Source: CAJXSN01 sp947492235 (lineage in GTDB: Bacteria > Pseudomonadota > Alphaproteobacteria > Sphingomonadales > Sphingomonadaceae). From it: a stretch of 64,000 nt of DNA. Position numbers and translations under genes: made by a program. This document shows positions 52,413 to 60,566 of this stretch, piece by piece; position 1 is the stretch's first letter; every line of letters starts with the position of its first letter. The stretch is from the NCBI RefSeq assembly GCF_042492175.1, contig NZ_CP170453.1:744001-808000 (forward strand), given 5' to 3'. The notes under the pieces were generated by a model. It saw only the letters and a program-made list of their open reading frames with translations, was not told where the DNA came from and searched no databases.

Positions 52413-53366
52413 CTATGCCGCGAAAAGACTCTCGATCTCTTTTTCTTGAGTAGCGAACGAGTTGCGTCCCTGCTGACGTAGCAAGTTCAGCTTATCAATG
52501 TTGTGTTCGAACATATCTGTGGCCATTTCAGGCTTATCAAAAGTATCGCTTACCCGCACAGTCGGTACATTGTGAAATAGCAAACGTCGCAGTTGATCCA
52601 TGGAGCCAGTGTTCACTTCAAGAGTCTTTTGAAGAAGCTGAACTAGCCAAAACCGTCGCTTCATTCGGTCGATGAGTGAATATTTTGGCTCCGGGAACTG
52701 GCCGCAACCAATACTCAAGACGCGACAATTCATAGGCTCGAAACCGAGGGGGCCAGTGGCGTCGGCGAGCGCATACAATGAGGGGTTGTTTGCTACATAT
52801 CCTCCGTCAAAGAGCTCCACTTTGTCGCCATCGCTCGTGGTCACGACCTTCCTCTCGAAGAACGGGTACGCGGAACACGAGGCTTCAACTGCGTCAGACA
52901 GCTTACAACCGAACCCTGGGACGAACGTGCTCGTACGGCCATGGGCTTGAGTTTCAAGGCTCTTGAAGATCATTGGGGTTTCGAACTGCCACTTTGTACA
53001 GACTATACCCAGACCGGTGCGGGTGGCATCAAAGCCCAGCTGGCCGAATACTAGATCTCCGACCTTTCGTAGTTCGCGAGTTCGAGCGGTAGGTTTCTTT
53101 TCTCGCATTATCGTCGGGACATGCAGTCGATAGAGCTCATGTATCTCATCTACACTCTTGCCGATTGCGAGCATCGTGGCGATTATGGAACCAGTACTAG
53201 TCCCGAATATGAGATCGAACTCCTCGTAGAGCGGAGCGCCTAATGCTGCTTCTAACTCCTTGAGTACACCAAGCGTGTAGAAACCTTTTGCACCGCCGCC
53301 GTCTAAGGCCAAGATTCTGCAGGCCTTAGAACCATCCTCGGTTTGGGCCATCACATCCTTATCCAT
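52413..53366 (-). CDS. CapV-like patatin phospholipase (CBASS effector)
   Basis: A patatin-like phospholipase of 317 residues, the effector that degrades the inner membrane when bound by a cyclic nucleotide. The oxyanion motif is GGGAKG (23-28); the nucleophile is Ser57 in GTSTGS; the catalytic Asp187 lies in DGGYVANNP. Met1 or Met6 may be the start; AAGG lies five bases ahead of Met6. It is the middle gene of a DAC-like-CapV-CD-NTase operon. Confidence 0.92.
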   Translation of the reverse strand: MDKDVMAQTEDGSKACRILALDGGGAKGFYTLGVLKELEAALGAPLYEEFDLIFGTSTGSIIATMLAIGKSVDEIHELYRLHVPTIMREKKPTARTRELRKVGDLVFGQLGFDATRTGLGIVCTKWQFETPMIFKSLETQAHGRTSTFVPGFGCKLSDAVEASCSAYPFFERKVVTTSDGDKVELFDGGYVANNPSLYALADATGPLGFEPMNCRVLSIGCGQFPEPKYSLIDRMKRRFWLVQLLQKTLEVNTGSMDQLRRLLFHNVPTVRVSDTFDKPEMATDMFEHNIDKLNLLRQQGRNSFATQEKEIESLFAA

Positions 53367-53387
53367 CTCTCCGACCCAGCCCTCGGC

Positions 53388-53858
53388 TCACTCCTCGATC
53401 GCTACGCCATTGCGGAAAAACGATGCGCTCTCTTTCGACAGGATAGAACATAAATCAACGTTGTGTACCGCAGACAAAGAGTGGGCACTGTTGAATGCGG
53501 AACCGTGATTTGATTCTGCGGCGACGGGAGCAGCGGTGCTGACGATTCTCATCGACCACGCTTCCAAACTGTATTCATCCCGCTCATGGCTACGTGAGAA
53601 TAGAACCGCACCATCGTGAATACTTGGATTTATGTCGTAGGCTGAGTGCAAAACGCGGCTAAAGTCCTTGGAGAACGGAGCACCTGTGGGCGGCATTGGT
53701 TCTCGCTTCATTGCTACACAATGCCGGTCCGTGATTGAGCCTGTAGCAAACACAAGAATTAATGGATAATACGGCAATTCTCGAAGCCGAAGCTTCCTAA
53801 GCGTTTCCTCGAGATGCTTAGCTGGATCGGGGGGCAAATTGCTTACACGGGTTTCCAT
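53388..53858 (-). CDS. DisA_N/DAC-like fold protein in the CBASS operon
   Basis: A protein of about 156 residues. NPSIHDGAVLFSR holds the DGA motif (82-84) of the diadenylate-cyclase (DisA_N) fold, and NHGSAFNSAHSLSAVHNVDL plus SILSKESASFFRNG follow the order of that domain, but the catalytic RHR is replaced (AFN at 121-123). A catalytically dead sensor or nucleotide-binding version, like the predicted DACN sensors, is likely. It lies 21 bp before CapV. The start is uncertain (53858 chosen, no good ribosome-binding site); its 5' end overlaps the divergent Cap15-like gene. Confidence 0.6.
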   Translation of the reverse strand: METRVSNLPPDPAKHLEETLRKLRLRELPYYPLILVFATGSITDRHCVAMKREPMPPTGAPFSKDFSRVLHSAYDINPSIHDGAVLFSRSHERDEYSLEAWSMRIVSTAAPVAAESNHGSAFNSAHSLSAVHNVDLCSILSKESASFFRNGVAIEE

Positions 53859-54489
53859 ATCAACACTGCTTATCATCGCGGTCGCAGTCTGGGGACTTTT
53901 TCTGTGGTTTCTAGGCATTGGGCTAAGCTGGGATTACGCGAAACCATACACATTTACACTGGGCGTTCTTACTGCGCTTACATGGCTTTTTGATAGGTAT
54001 CTGTGGCAATTTTCCATTTTCTCATTTCTAGACACAAAACCATCCCTGTTGGGAACATGGCGAGTAGAGTTGAACTCTACTTATCGTGACCCAAAGACTG
54101 GAGAGCAATCCAAGACCGTGGAAGCGTTTGCCGTGATCCGGCAAACGTATTCAATGCTCTCGATACGGATCATGTCCGAGGAATCAGAGTCGTTTCTCGT
54201 AGCCAGTCGCGTTGAAAAAAAGGAGGACGGGACCTTCTACATTTATGGTGTCTATCAGAGTGACCCGAAGATCCATAGACGTGGACAAGCTGCCCAAGAC
54301 GGAAAGGTCAGCGAGATCCACTATGGAAGCTTCAAGTACAAGCTCATTGGCACACCTGTTGAACAGGTTGATGGGCATTATTGGACCGATCGTCATACAA
54401 ATGGTTCGATAAAGTTCGTCGATCGGAGGGAAGGCTTTGTCGACAGCTATGAGAGAGCGAAGGCACTATACGCCGATCCAGATCACTAG
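53839..54489 (+). CDS. Cap15-like membrane beta-barrel CBASS effector
   Basis: A 216-residue protein with two N-terminal membrane helices (about 8-28 and 36-52) and a beta-rich domain (70-205). LGTWRVELNSTYRDPKTGE, VIRQTYSMLSIRIMSEESES and GHYWTDRHTNGSIKF follow the Cap15 cyclic-nucleotide receptor pattern. Cap15 proteins bind the CD-NTase product and damage the inner membrane. The start is TTG at 53839, with GGGGGG six bases upstream. It is divergent from the CBASS operon and overlaps the start of its first gene by 20 bp. Confidence 0.85.
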   Translation: MLTRVSISTLLIIAVAVWGLFLWFLGIGLSWDYAKPYTFTLGVLTALTWLFDRYLWQFSIFSFLDTKPSLLGTWRVELNSTYRDPKTGEQSKTVEAFAVIRQTYSMLSIRIMSEESESFLVASRVEKKEDGTFYIYGVYQSDPKIHRRGQAAQDGKVSEIHYGSFKYKLIGTPVEQVDGHYWTDRHTNGSIKFVDRREGFVDSYERAKALYADPDH

Positions 54490-54557
54490 ATGATGTCCGC
54501 CTCCGGGGACGCGGCGACAATGCCCTGATGTCCGACATTGGGGCGCAAAGCTGCCCT

Positions 54558-55382
54558 TTACTCACCAACATACTGATCCCGGAGTTCTCGATCAGCCCGA
54601 AGTTCATCGAGCGCCTTGCCTGATCGTGAGGCTCCCTCACGGTAAGACCGGTTCTCGAGCTTCGCTTTGTATCGCGAAGGCATGATGTCGTTGATAATAT
54701 CAAACATGCGTTGCTCCCAATGCCATTCGTCCAAGTAAAATGCCCTGAGCTTTTCACTGCGAGACCGTTTGTATTTTTGCGCGAAGTACGTGACCTCGTC
54801 TTGCGCCTCATCTCGGCGCTGGAGAACCTCATCGAGGCGGTCGCGCTGTTCCTTTGTTTGCGGGCCTTCGAACCGGACGCCGCCATTGGATGGATCAAGG
54901 ATGATGTCATCGGGGTGCGGGATCGGCTGCGGTGGCTCCTTGCCGGCCTTCTCACATTGCATGATTTCTTGCGACCATTCGTGCTTGTACTCGATGGCAG
55001 AGCCAAACAGCTCCATGCGAGCTTGGTGATCGTCGCCTTCAATGCGTGTGACAAGCTCCGCCATTGTCTTCTGCGCAAAGCGGTTCCCCTTCATGGCCGA
55101 CACACCCATCGAACGGAACACTGCCTGTATGGCAGGAAGCTCGATAGTGCGTTCACCCTCTCGGACGGTGACCGGCCTATACGCTTCTTCCCGAAGAAAC
55201 TGTTCGGCTGCTTTCAGCCCGTATCCAGTCTCGATCTTAGGCTTGTTGGTTGCTCCCTTAGGGCGGCCTGACGGATTGCCTGACCGGCCTTTCTGGAACC
55301 GATGCTGAGCAGGAGGGCGTTTATAGCCGACCTCGTAGGTTGCAGGCAGGGCGTCTTTCACAGGCTTGTCTGCAGCGCTCAC
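54558..55382 (-). CDS. DUF5681 protein, partner of the methyltransferase
   Basis: A 274-residue, mostly charged, helical protein with the DUF5681 N-terminal signature HRFQKGRSGNPSGRPKG. It begins 4 bp inside the end of the ParB-methyltransferase gene. The pair recurs in alphaproteobacterial prophages and islands; its function is unknown. A DNA-binding basic arm is possible from the Arg/Gly/Lys-rich motif. Confidence 0.85.
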   Translation of the reverse strand: MSAADKPVKDALPATYEVGYKRPPAQHRFQKGRSGNPSGRPKGATNKPKIETGYGLKAAEQFLREEAYRPVTVREGERTIELPAIQAVFRSMGVSAMKGNRFAQKTMAELVTRIEGDDHQARMELFGSAIEYKHEWSQEIMQCEKAGKEPPQPIPHPDDIILDPSNGGVRFEGPQTKEQRDRLDEVLQRRDEAQDEVTYFAQKYKRSRSEKLRAFYLDEWHWEQRMFDIINDIMPSRYKAKLENRSYREGASRSGKALDELRADRELRDQYVGE

Positions 55383-56710
55383 TCCGCAGCCTCCATTTCC
55401 AACCCGAGGCGCTCATCAGCGACGTCCTCGAACAGGGCTCCGGTGCCGCCGAGACTGGCTTTCTTACCGGTGTAAGCCTCCCAGCGTCGGATAATCGTGT
55501 CGCAGTAGATCGGATCGTACTCGATAAGACGCGAGGAGCGACCGGTCTTCTCCGCTGCGATGAGCGTGCTGCCCGAGCTACCGAACCCGTCGAGTACGAT
55601 CTCGCCGCGGCGCGAACAGTCCATTATGGCATCGGCGATCAGCGCCACAGGTTTGACCGTGGGATGCATCGCCAGTTCTTCAGAACGATTGGTGCCGATC
55701 GAACTGATGCCGGCGTAATCCCATACGTTTGTCCGGTACCGACCTGTGTCGCCAAGTCCGAAGGTGTTGGTATGCGGCGCGGTGCCCTGCTTGAATACGA
55801 ACACAAGCTCATGCTTCGAGCGGTAGAAGGCGCCCATGCCGCCATTGGTCTTGTTCCAGACGACCAAATTCTTGAGCTCGGTGAAGCTGGCAGAGCCTGC
55901 GGCGAGCATTTCTCCCATATGGCGCCAGTCCATGCAAACATACGCGATGGCTCCATCGCGCATGACCCGCGAGGTGTTGCTGAGGGTCTGGGTCAGGAAC
56001 TGCTCGAACTGGCTTTCGCTCATCTCACCCGAAGCAAAGGCGAACTCGCGGTGCTTGACCGAGCCAAGCCCGCAGACGTTTCCGTCGATCGCCACATTAT
56101 ACGGCGGATCAGTGAACACGAGATCGGCTGTCTCGCCGCACATCAAACGATCCATTGCTGCCGTGTCACGCGTATCGCCGCACAGAAGGCGGTGGCGACC
56201 AAGCTGCCACAAATCACCCGCTCTCGTGACTGGTTCCCCGGCAGGCTCTGGAACAGCATCCTCGGCAGTGGCCGGACCATCAGGATCCGCTTCTGCGGCC
56301 TCAGCAAGCGTGAAGTCTACCTCGGCCAAGCTGAACCCGGTCAGCTCAATGTCGAAATCCACATCGATCAGAGCTTGCAGCTCGATCGCGAGGATGTCCC
56401 GGTCCCAGCCAGCATTCTGTGCCAGCTTGTTGTCGGCTAGAACATAGGCGCGGCGCTCGGCTTCCGAGAGGTGGGATAGAGCGAGCGCGGGGACCGTCCG
56501 GCGTCCCAGCAGCTTTGCTGCCTCGACCCGCCCATGCCCGGCGATGATCTCGCCTTTGTCCGACACCAGCACAGGATTGGTAAACCCGAACCGCTCGATC
56601 GACGCAGCGATCTGCTTGACCTGCTTCTTGGAATGCGTGCGCGCATTGCCAGCGTAAGGCTTGAGCAGCGCCACTGCCATTTCTGTGATTTTTTGCGAAC
56701 CGCCTGTCAT
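55379..56710 (-). CDS. ParB-fused DNA methyltransferase (orphan)
   Basis: A 443-residue fusion. The N-terminal ParB/sulfiredoxin-like domain (about 12-105) shows ADNKLAQNAGWD and GEIIAGHGRVEAAKLLG. The C-terminal N6-adenine or N4-cytosine methyltransferase has DPPYNV and, near the end, VLDGFGSSGSTLIAAEKTGR. The DPPY before the FxGxG-like motif fits a beta-class amino-methyltransferase. No restriction endonuclease is adjacent, so it may protect or mark the island DNA. It overlaps the DUF5681 gene by 4 bp. Confidence 0.93.
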   Translation of the reverse strand: MTGGSQKITEMAVALLKPYAGNARTHSKKQVKQIAASIERFGFTNPVLVSDKGEIIAGHGRVEAAKLLGRRTVPALALSHLSEAERRAYVLADNKLAQNAGWDRDILAIELQALIDVDFDIELTGFSLAEVDFTLAEAAEADPDGPATAEDAVPEPAGEPVTRAGDLWQLGRHRLLCGDTRDTAAMDRLMCGETADLVFTDPPYNVAIDGNVCGLGSVKHREFAFASGEMSESQFEQFLTQTLSNTSRVMRDGAIAYVCMDWRHMGEMLAAGSASFTELKNLVVWNKTNGGMGAFYRSKHELVFVFKQGTAPHTNTFGLGDTGRYRTNVWDYAGISSIGTNRSEELAMHPTVKPVALIADAIMDCSRRGEIVLDGFGSSGSTLIAAEKTGRSSRLIEYDPIYCDTIIRRWEAYTGKKASLGGTGALFEDVADERLGLEMEAAE

Positions 56711-56825
56711 CCCGAATCATCCCTGTTGCCGATTTCGTACTACTGCATTGAACGCTGGTAATTGTCAAGCCGGCGTGTATGAAGGCGGTCCACTCAGTTG
56801 AACAACACGGATGGAAAGGCCCCTC

Positions 56826-57158
56826 ATGAGCTTCGCGCGCCGGCTTCACGAACTGCGGGTCGCCAATCGGCTTTCGCTCCAAGCAACGGCCGACAAGGTC
56901 GGCATCTCCAAGGCGCATGTTTGGAACCTCGAGAAGGGCGTCTCGGACAATCCTTCCATGGAACTGGTCTTGAAGTTCGCTGACCTTTTCCGGGTGAGCG
57001 TCGCCGATCTCGTAGGCGAAAACCCCTACGCTCCCGACGCAGAACCGGGAATGGTTGCAATGTTCCGCGATCTGAAGGGCCTTGAGGACCGTGACCGCGA
57101 GACCATCCGCGTCCTCATGGAGCAGATGAAACGAAACCAGGGCGACACGCCCAAGTGA
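56826..57158 (+). CDS. XRE-family helix-turn-helix regulator
   Basis: A 110-residue DNA-binding protein with an XRE/Cro helix-turn-helix (LSLQATADKVGISKAHVWNLEKG) and a C-terminal helix pair. ATG at 56826 has GGAAAGG six bases upstream and is preferred over 56811. Its stop overlaps the GTG start of the ImmA-like gene (GTGA). XRE-ImmA pairs control mobile elements and stress genes, with the peptidase inactivating the repressor. Confidence 0.9.
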   Translation: MSFARRLHELRVANRLSLQATADKVGISKAHVWNLEKGVSDNPSMELVLKFADLFRVSVADLVGENPYAPDAEPGMVAMFRDLKGLEDRDRETIRVLMEQMKRNQGDTPK

Positions 57159-57982
57159 ATATCGACCGGATGGACCTCGACGGAGTGGGTTCTCCCACTG
57201 GCCTAGCCGCCCGCATACATGAGCTCTTGCCAGACCTGCCGCTACCTGTGCCTTTGGAAGAGCTCTGCAAGCGTCTCGACATCACCTCGATCTCGGAACT
57301 GGGCACTGAAGCGTTCGAAGCGGCGCTCATTACCGATGAACACAAATCTCAAGGCGCCATTCTTCATGCCCGCGGCCGCCATGCCGCTCGAACTCGCTTC
57401 TCAATTGCTCATGAGCTCGGCCATTTCTTGATCCCTAGCCACCGGCCAATGCCAAGCGAGCTTGCTGGCTGCAGCGATGAGCACCTGCGTCAGGCGGACT
57501 CGAAGACCAAGAACAAACGCCGGAGGATAGAAGCGGAAGCCAACAGATTTGCGGCCCACCTTTTGATGCCGCCCAAACGGGTTCGTTTGGAAATCTTAAA
57601 ATCAAACGACGATCTTCAAGCCATCGTCGCAATGGCTTCACGCTTCGGCGTCAGCAAGGAAGCGATGGCACGGTGCTGGGTCGAGCAGCATTCCGAGCCA
57701 GTTGCTATCGTCATGACGCGGCATTCCAACATCGCCCGATATTATCGCTCGAGTGGTTTCCCATGGCTGGCGCGAAGGTTTGGCGAGCCTGTCCCAGACG
57801 ACTCGATTGCAGCTGACGCTATGGATGGTCCGGGGCGGTATTCCGAGATTGAAGAAATCGAGCCGGATGTCTGGATGGATGAGAACGACACCGGCCCCAT
57901 CGCCTCACTGACCGAGCAGGTCCTTTCGCAGCGCGGAGGGTATTCGATGGTCCTGCTCATTGCAGAGCTCGACGAGGAATAA
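57155..57982 (+). CDS. ImmA/IrrE-family metallopeptidase
   Basis: A 275-residue zinc peptidase. The HELGH motif in FSIAHELGHFLI and the downstream EAEANRFAAHLLMP give the metal ligands. It starts with GTG inside the stop of the XRE gene. ImmA/IrrE proteins cleave or inactivate a linked XRE repressor when DNA damage is sensed. The C-terminal domain (about 190-275) is unassigned. It is the last gene of the island. Confidence 0.92.
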   Translation: MNIDRMDLDGVGSPTGLAARIHELLPDLPLPVPLEELCKRLDITSISELGTEAFEAALITDEHKSQGAILHARGRHAARTRFSIAHELGHFLIPSHRPMPSELAGCSDEHLRQADSKTKNKRRRIEAEANRFAAHLLMPPKRVRLEILKSNDDLQAIVAMASRFGVSKEAMARCWVEQHSEPVAIVMTRHSNIARYYRSSGFPWLARRFGEPVPDDSIAADAMDGPGRYSEIEEIEPDVWMDENDTGPIASLTEQVLSQRGGYSMVLLIAELDEE

Positions 57983-58035
57983 CTCGGACGTATCGCTGTT
58001 CAGCGGTCTGCACATCCCTGATACCCGAAGTTTTC

Positions 58036-58186
58036 TTCCCTGATCGTGCTGGAAAAATTCCCTGTTCTGGGCGCAGGGAAATCACGTCGGAAAACGGCGG
58101 ATTTCTGCGGTAAGCAGACCCAAGGCGAGTGGCTCTAGGGCCGCGAAAATCCATCTTTCCCTGTAAATTCCCTGTTATACAGGGAA
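58036..58186. repeat. Cluster of TTCCCTG repeats at the right end of the island
   Basis: TTCCCTG occurs at 58036, 58058, 58157 and 58168, and its complement CAGGGAA at 58074 and 58180. The last pair makes a palindrome, TTCCCTGTTATACAGGGAA, at 58168-58186; 58058-58080 is a looser one. They lie 36-186 bp from the right att copy, a place where integrase or excisionase arm sites are expected. The binding protein is unknown. Confidence 0.65.
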
Positions 58187-58221
58187 AACAGCGAGAGACT
58201 GATCCGCTACAGGCTGCGTCG

Positions 58222-58236
58222 CGCACCAAACAGTCT
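58222..58236 (+). repeat. Right attachment site (attR) of the island
   Basis: An exact 15-base copy of CGCACCAAACAGTCT, matching the 3' end of tRNA-Leu and the eight bases after it. The core gene for an acyl-CoA dehydrogenase ends 30 bp further on. Confidence 0.75.
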
Positions 58237-58265
58237 GGCTCAGGGGCCGCTTAGCCCTCCGCCCC

Positions 58266-59477
58266 TCACCCTTCCTGCGCGGCGCGCCAATCGCGTTTGA
58301 TTTTCTTGGCGAGACTCCATTTGTGGACCTCGGTGGGGCCGTCGTAAATCCGGAAGGCGCGGATTTCGCGGAAGACCTGCTCCACGATCGTATCGCCGGT
58401 CACGCCTGTTCCGCCCATCACCTGCACGCAGCGGTCGGCGATCTGGAACAGGGTTTCGGCCACATGCGTCTTGGCCATCGAGCTTTCGGCTGTGCCCAGT
58501 TCCCCGCTATCGAGCACGCCTGCGCACCAGTCGATCATCAGCTCGCAAGATTTCAAATCGATCAGATTTTGCGCCAGCATGAAACCGACACCTTCGTGAT
58601 CGACCAGCGGCTTGCCAAAGGCGTGACGGCGGCAGGCGTAATCGGCAGCGATCTCGTGCGCGCGGGTGGTCGAGCCAAGCCAGCGCATGCAATGGGTCAG
58701 GCGGGCCGGGGCGAGACGGATTTGCGCATATTTGAACCCCTCGCCCGCATCGCCCAGCATCTGGTCGGCAGGCACGCGCAGATTGTCGATGGTAATCACC
58801 GCATGTCCGCCGGGCATGGAGCTGTCGATAGTGTCGAGCACGCGGTCAATGCGGATCGCCGGGTCGGGCAGATCGACGAGGAACATGCACGCGCCGCCTT
58901 CCGATCCGGCCTGCTCCGATTTGGCCATTACGATCCCGACCTTCGCGCCCTCCGCGCCGGTGATGAACGCCTTGCGCCCGTTCACCACCCAGTGATTGCC
59001 GTCCATCTTGCAGGTGGTCTGCATCATGGACGGGTCCGAGCCTGCCCCGCCTTCGCTGGCCGGTTCGGTCATGAAGAATGCGGAGCGTGCGCGGCCCTCC
59101 ACCAGCGGTTTTAGAAAACGCTCCTTCATCTCCGGGCTGCCCACCTTGCCGAGCAGATACATATTGCCCTCGTCCGGCGCGGCGGTGTTGCAGGCCACCG
59201 GACCCAGCGGGGAAAGCCCCGTCTTGCGCAGGACGAGCGCGACCTCGGCATGGTCCAGATGGCCGCCATCCTCCAGAATGTGCGGGGTGAGCAGTCCGGC
59301 CTCGCGGGCCAGCCCCTTAAGCTCGTCAGCAAGCGCATCGCTCGGCCCGTGCGCGCCCAGACGCGGGTCCTGTTCATAGGGCGCTACGGTCTCACGGACG
59401 AAGGTTTCCACCTTCTCGGCAATGGCGAGAGCGCGGTCTGAATAGGGCTGGGTCATGAAAGGCTTGTCCGTCATCAA
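58266..59477 (-). CDS. Acyl-CoA dehydrogenase family protein
   Basis: A flavoprotein of 403 residues that oxidises an acyl-CoA. It has the three-domain fold, with FFMTEPASEGGAGSDPSMM and NGRKAFITGAEGAKVGIVM around the flavin site and the C-terminal VMGGTGVTGDTIVEQVFREI and IYDGPTEVHKWSLAKKI. The pattern is closest to ACAD10/11-like enzymes, and the substrate is unknown. The start is Met1, Met2 or Met8. It is the first core gene right of the island. Confidence 0.9.
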   Translation of the reverse strand: MMTDKPFMTQPYSDRALAIAEKVETFVRETVAPYEQDPRLGAHGPSDALADELKGLAREAGLLTPHILEDGGHLDHAEVALVLRKTGLSPLGPVACNTAAPDEGNMYLLGKVGSPEMKERFLKPLVEGRARSAFFMTEPASEGGAGSDPSMMQTTCKMDGNHWVVNGRKAFITGAEGAKVGIVMAKSEQAGSEGGACMFLVDLPDPAIRIDRVLDTIDSSMPGGHAVITIDNLRVPADQMLGDAGEGFKYAQIRLAPARLTHCMRWLGSTTRAHEIAADYACRRHAFGKPLVDHEGVGFMLAQNLIDLKSCELMIDWCAGVLDSGELGTAESSMAKTHVAETLFQIADRCVQVMGGTGVTGDTIVEQVFREIRAFRIYDGPTEVHKWSLAKKIKRDWRAAQEG

Positions 59478-59573
59478 GGGATTGGTGGGCGGCGTCGCTA
59501 TAACGTGATGACTGGCGGCAAAGATACAGCGCAGGCCCCTCAGCGGCGCTGGCTTATCAAAATGCGCAGTGGT

Positions 59574-60566
59574 TTAGGGGTGCCGTGACGGGAGCAGCGC
59601 GAGCAAGGCAAAGGATGCGAGCCAATGCTCCCCCATATAGTCGCCCGCGACATGCGGCAAAGCCGCTTGCAGATGCCGGTCTGCATGATCGCGCAGGTCC
59701 TCGGCGCGTTGGTGCGGGCCAAGCGCGTCGGCAATGGTGCGGAGGCACCACGCCCGGCTGAGATTGAGGCCATCGAGATGCGCGACCTTGCCATCGCTGC
59801 GGTCCGATACGGTGGCGGGCGTGAAAATTTCCGCGATCCTGTCAGCAGGCAGAAACGCATCGAACCATTCGGCAAAGCGCTCCGCCTCCATCACGCGGCT
59901 CATCAGAAGTGCCACGATAAGGGATGGCGAGAGAAACTCGTCACCCCCCGGCTCCCAGCCGCGATAGTCTGTCCGCTCGGCAAAGGCCTGCAGGCTCCAG
60001 CGGTCGATGGCGGCGAGCAATTCCGGGTCGCGTGCCTCTGCCCATTCGCGCGCAAGCACCAGCGCAAAGGCCGTGTTGTAATGCGTGCCGACCGTGATGG
60101 GATAGGTCAGAATGGCGAGATAATCGCGCATGGCCGCAGCGAAGTGGCGGGCAAGCGGCTCCATGCGCGCAGCCCAGGGTTCGCCGTGACGCGCGGCTTC
60201 GTGATGCAGGTAGAGCAGCCATCCCCAGCCGTAAGGCCGCTCGAACCCGCGCGAGGCAGGCCTCTGGGCATAAGCCAGTTCGGTGGCCAGATTGTCCGCT
60301 GTGAAGGTCTGTTCGGCCAAAGCCGCGATCTGCGCCGCTTCTGCCATGTCAGGAAAGCGCCGCCTCAGCGTCAGCAGTGTCCACCAGCCATGCACGCAGG
60401 AATGCCAGTCATAACTGCCAAAGAAACACGGATGCAGCGTGCGCGGGGACAGGACATCGCCATCGCCCTCCATCACGTGATCGAGCTTGTGCGGGTATTC
60501 GCGCCCCACATGGCCGAGCGCTATGCGGGCGAATCTGGCGGCAAGGGGCTGGTCCAGCGTGGTCAT
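59574..60566 (-). CDS. DUF2891 protein
   Basis: A cytoplasmic protein of 330 residues with the DUF2891 pattern: LHPCFFGSYDWHSCVHGWW near residue 45 and PYGWGWLLYL near 105, an all-helical toroid-like fold by family resemblance. Many conserved His and Trp suggest an enzyme, but none is proven. Its start overlaps the DUF979 stop (TGATG), so it is the end of the DUF969-DUF979 operon. Confidence 0.88.
   Translation of the reverse strand: MTTLDQPLAARFARIALGHVGREYPHKLDHVMEGDGDVLSPRTLHPCFFGSYDWHSCVHGWWTLLTLRRRFPDMAEAAQIAALAEQTFTADNLATELAYAQRPASRGFERPYGWGWLLYLHHEAARHGEPWAARMEPLARHFAAAMRDYLAILTYPITVGTHYNTAFALVLAREWAEARDPELLAAIDRWSLQAFAERTDYRGWEPGGDEFLSPSLIVALLMSRVMEAERFAEWFDAFLPADRIAEIFTPATVSDRSDGKVAHLDGLNLSRAWCLRTIADALGPHQRAEDLRDHADRHLQAALPHVAGDYMGEHWLASFALLALLPSRHP

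Larger units (their letters stand above)
22698..58236. mobile_element. 35.5-kb accessory (genomic) island inserted at tRNA-Leu
   Basis: The region between the two CGCACCAAACAGTCT copies carries a recombinase, a VirB secretion operon, a degenerate transposase, a broken integrase and several conflict-type systems. Both flanks are housekeeping genes. No relaxase, coupling protein, replication or partition gene is visible, so it looks like an integrated island that is non-mobile on its own or partly decayed. The serine recombinase at the left end and the remains of a tyrosine integrase at 48 kb suggest more than one acquisition event. Confidence 0.75.

Noticed and set aside
22698..58236. Prophage interpretation of the island
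   Set aside because: No capsid, terminase, portal, tail or lysis gene was found.
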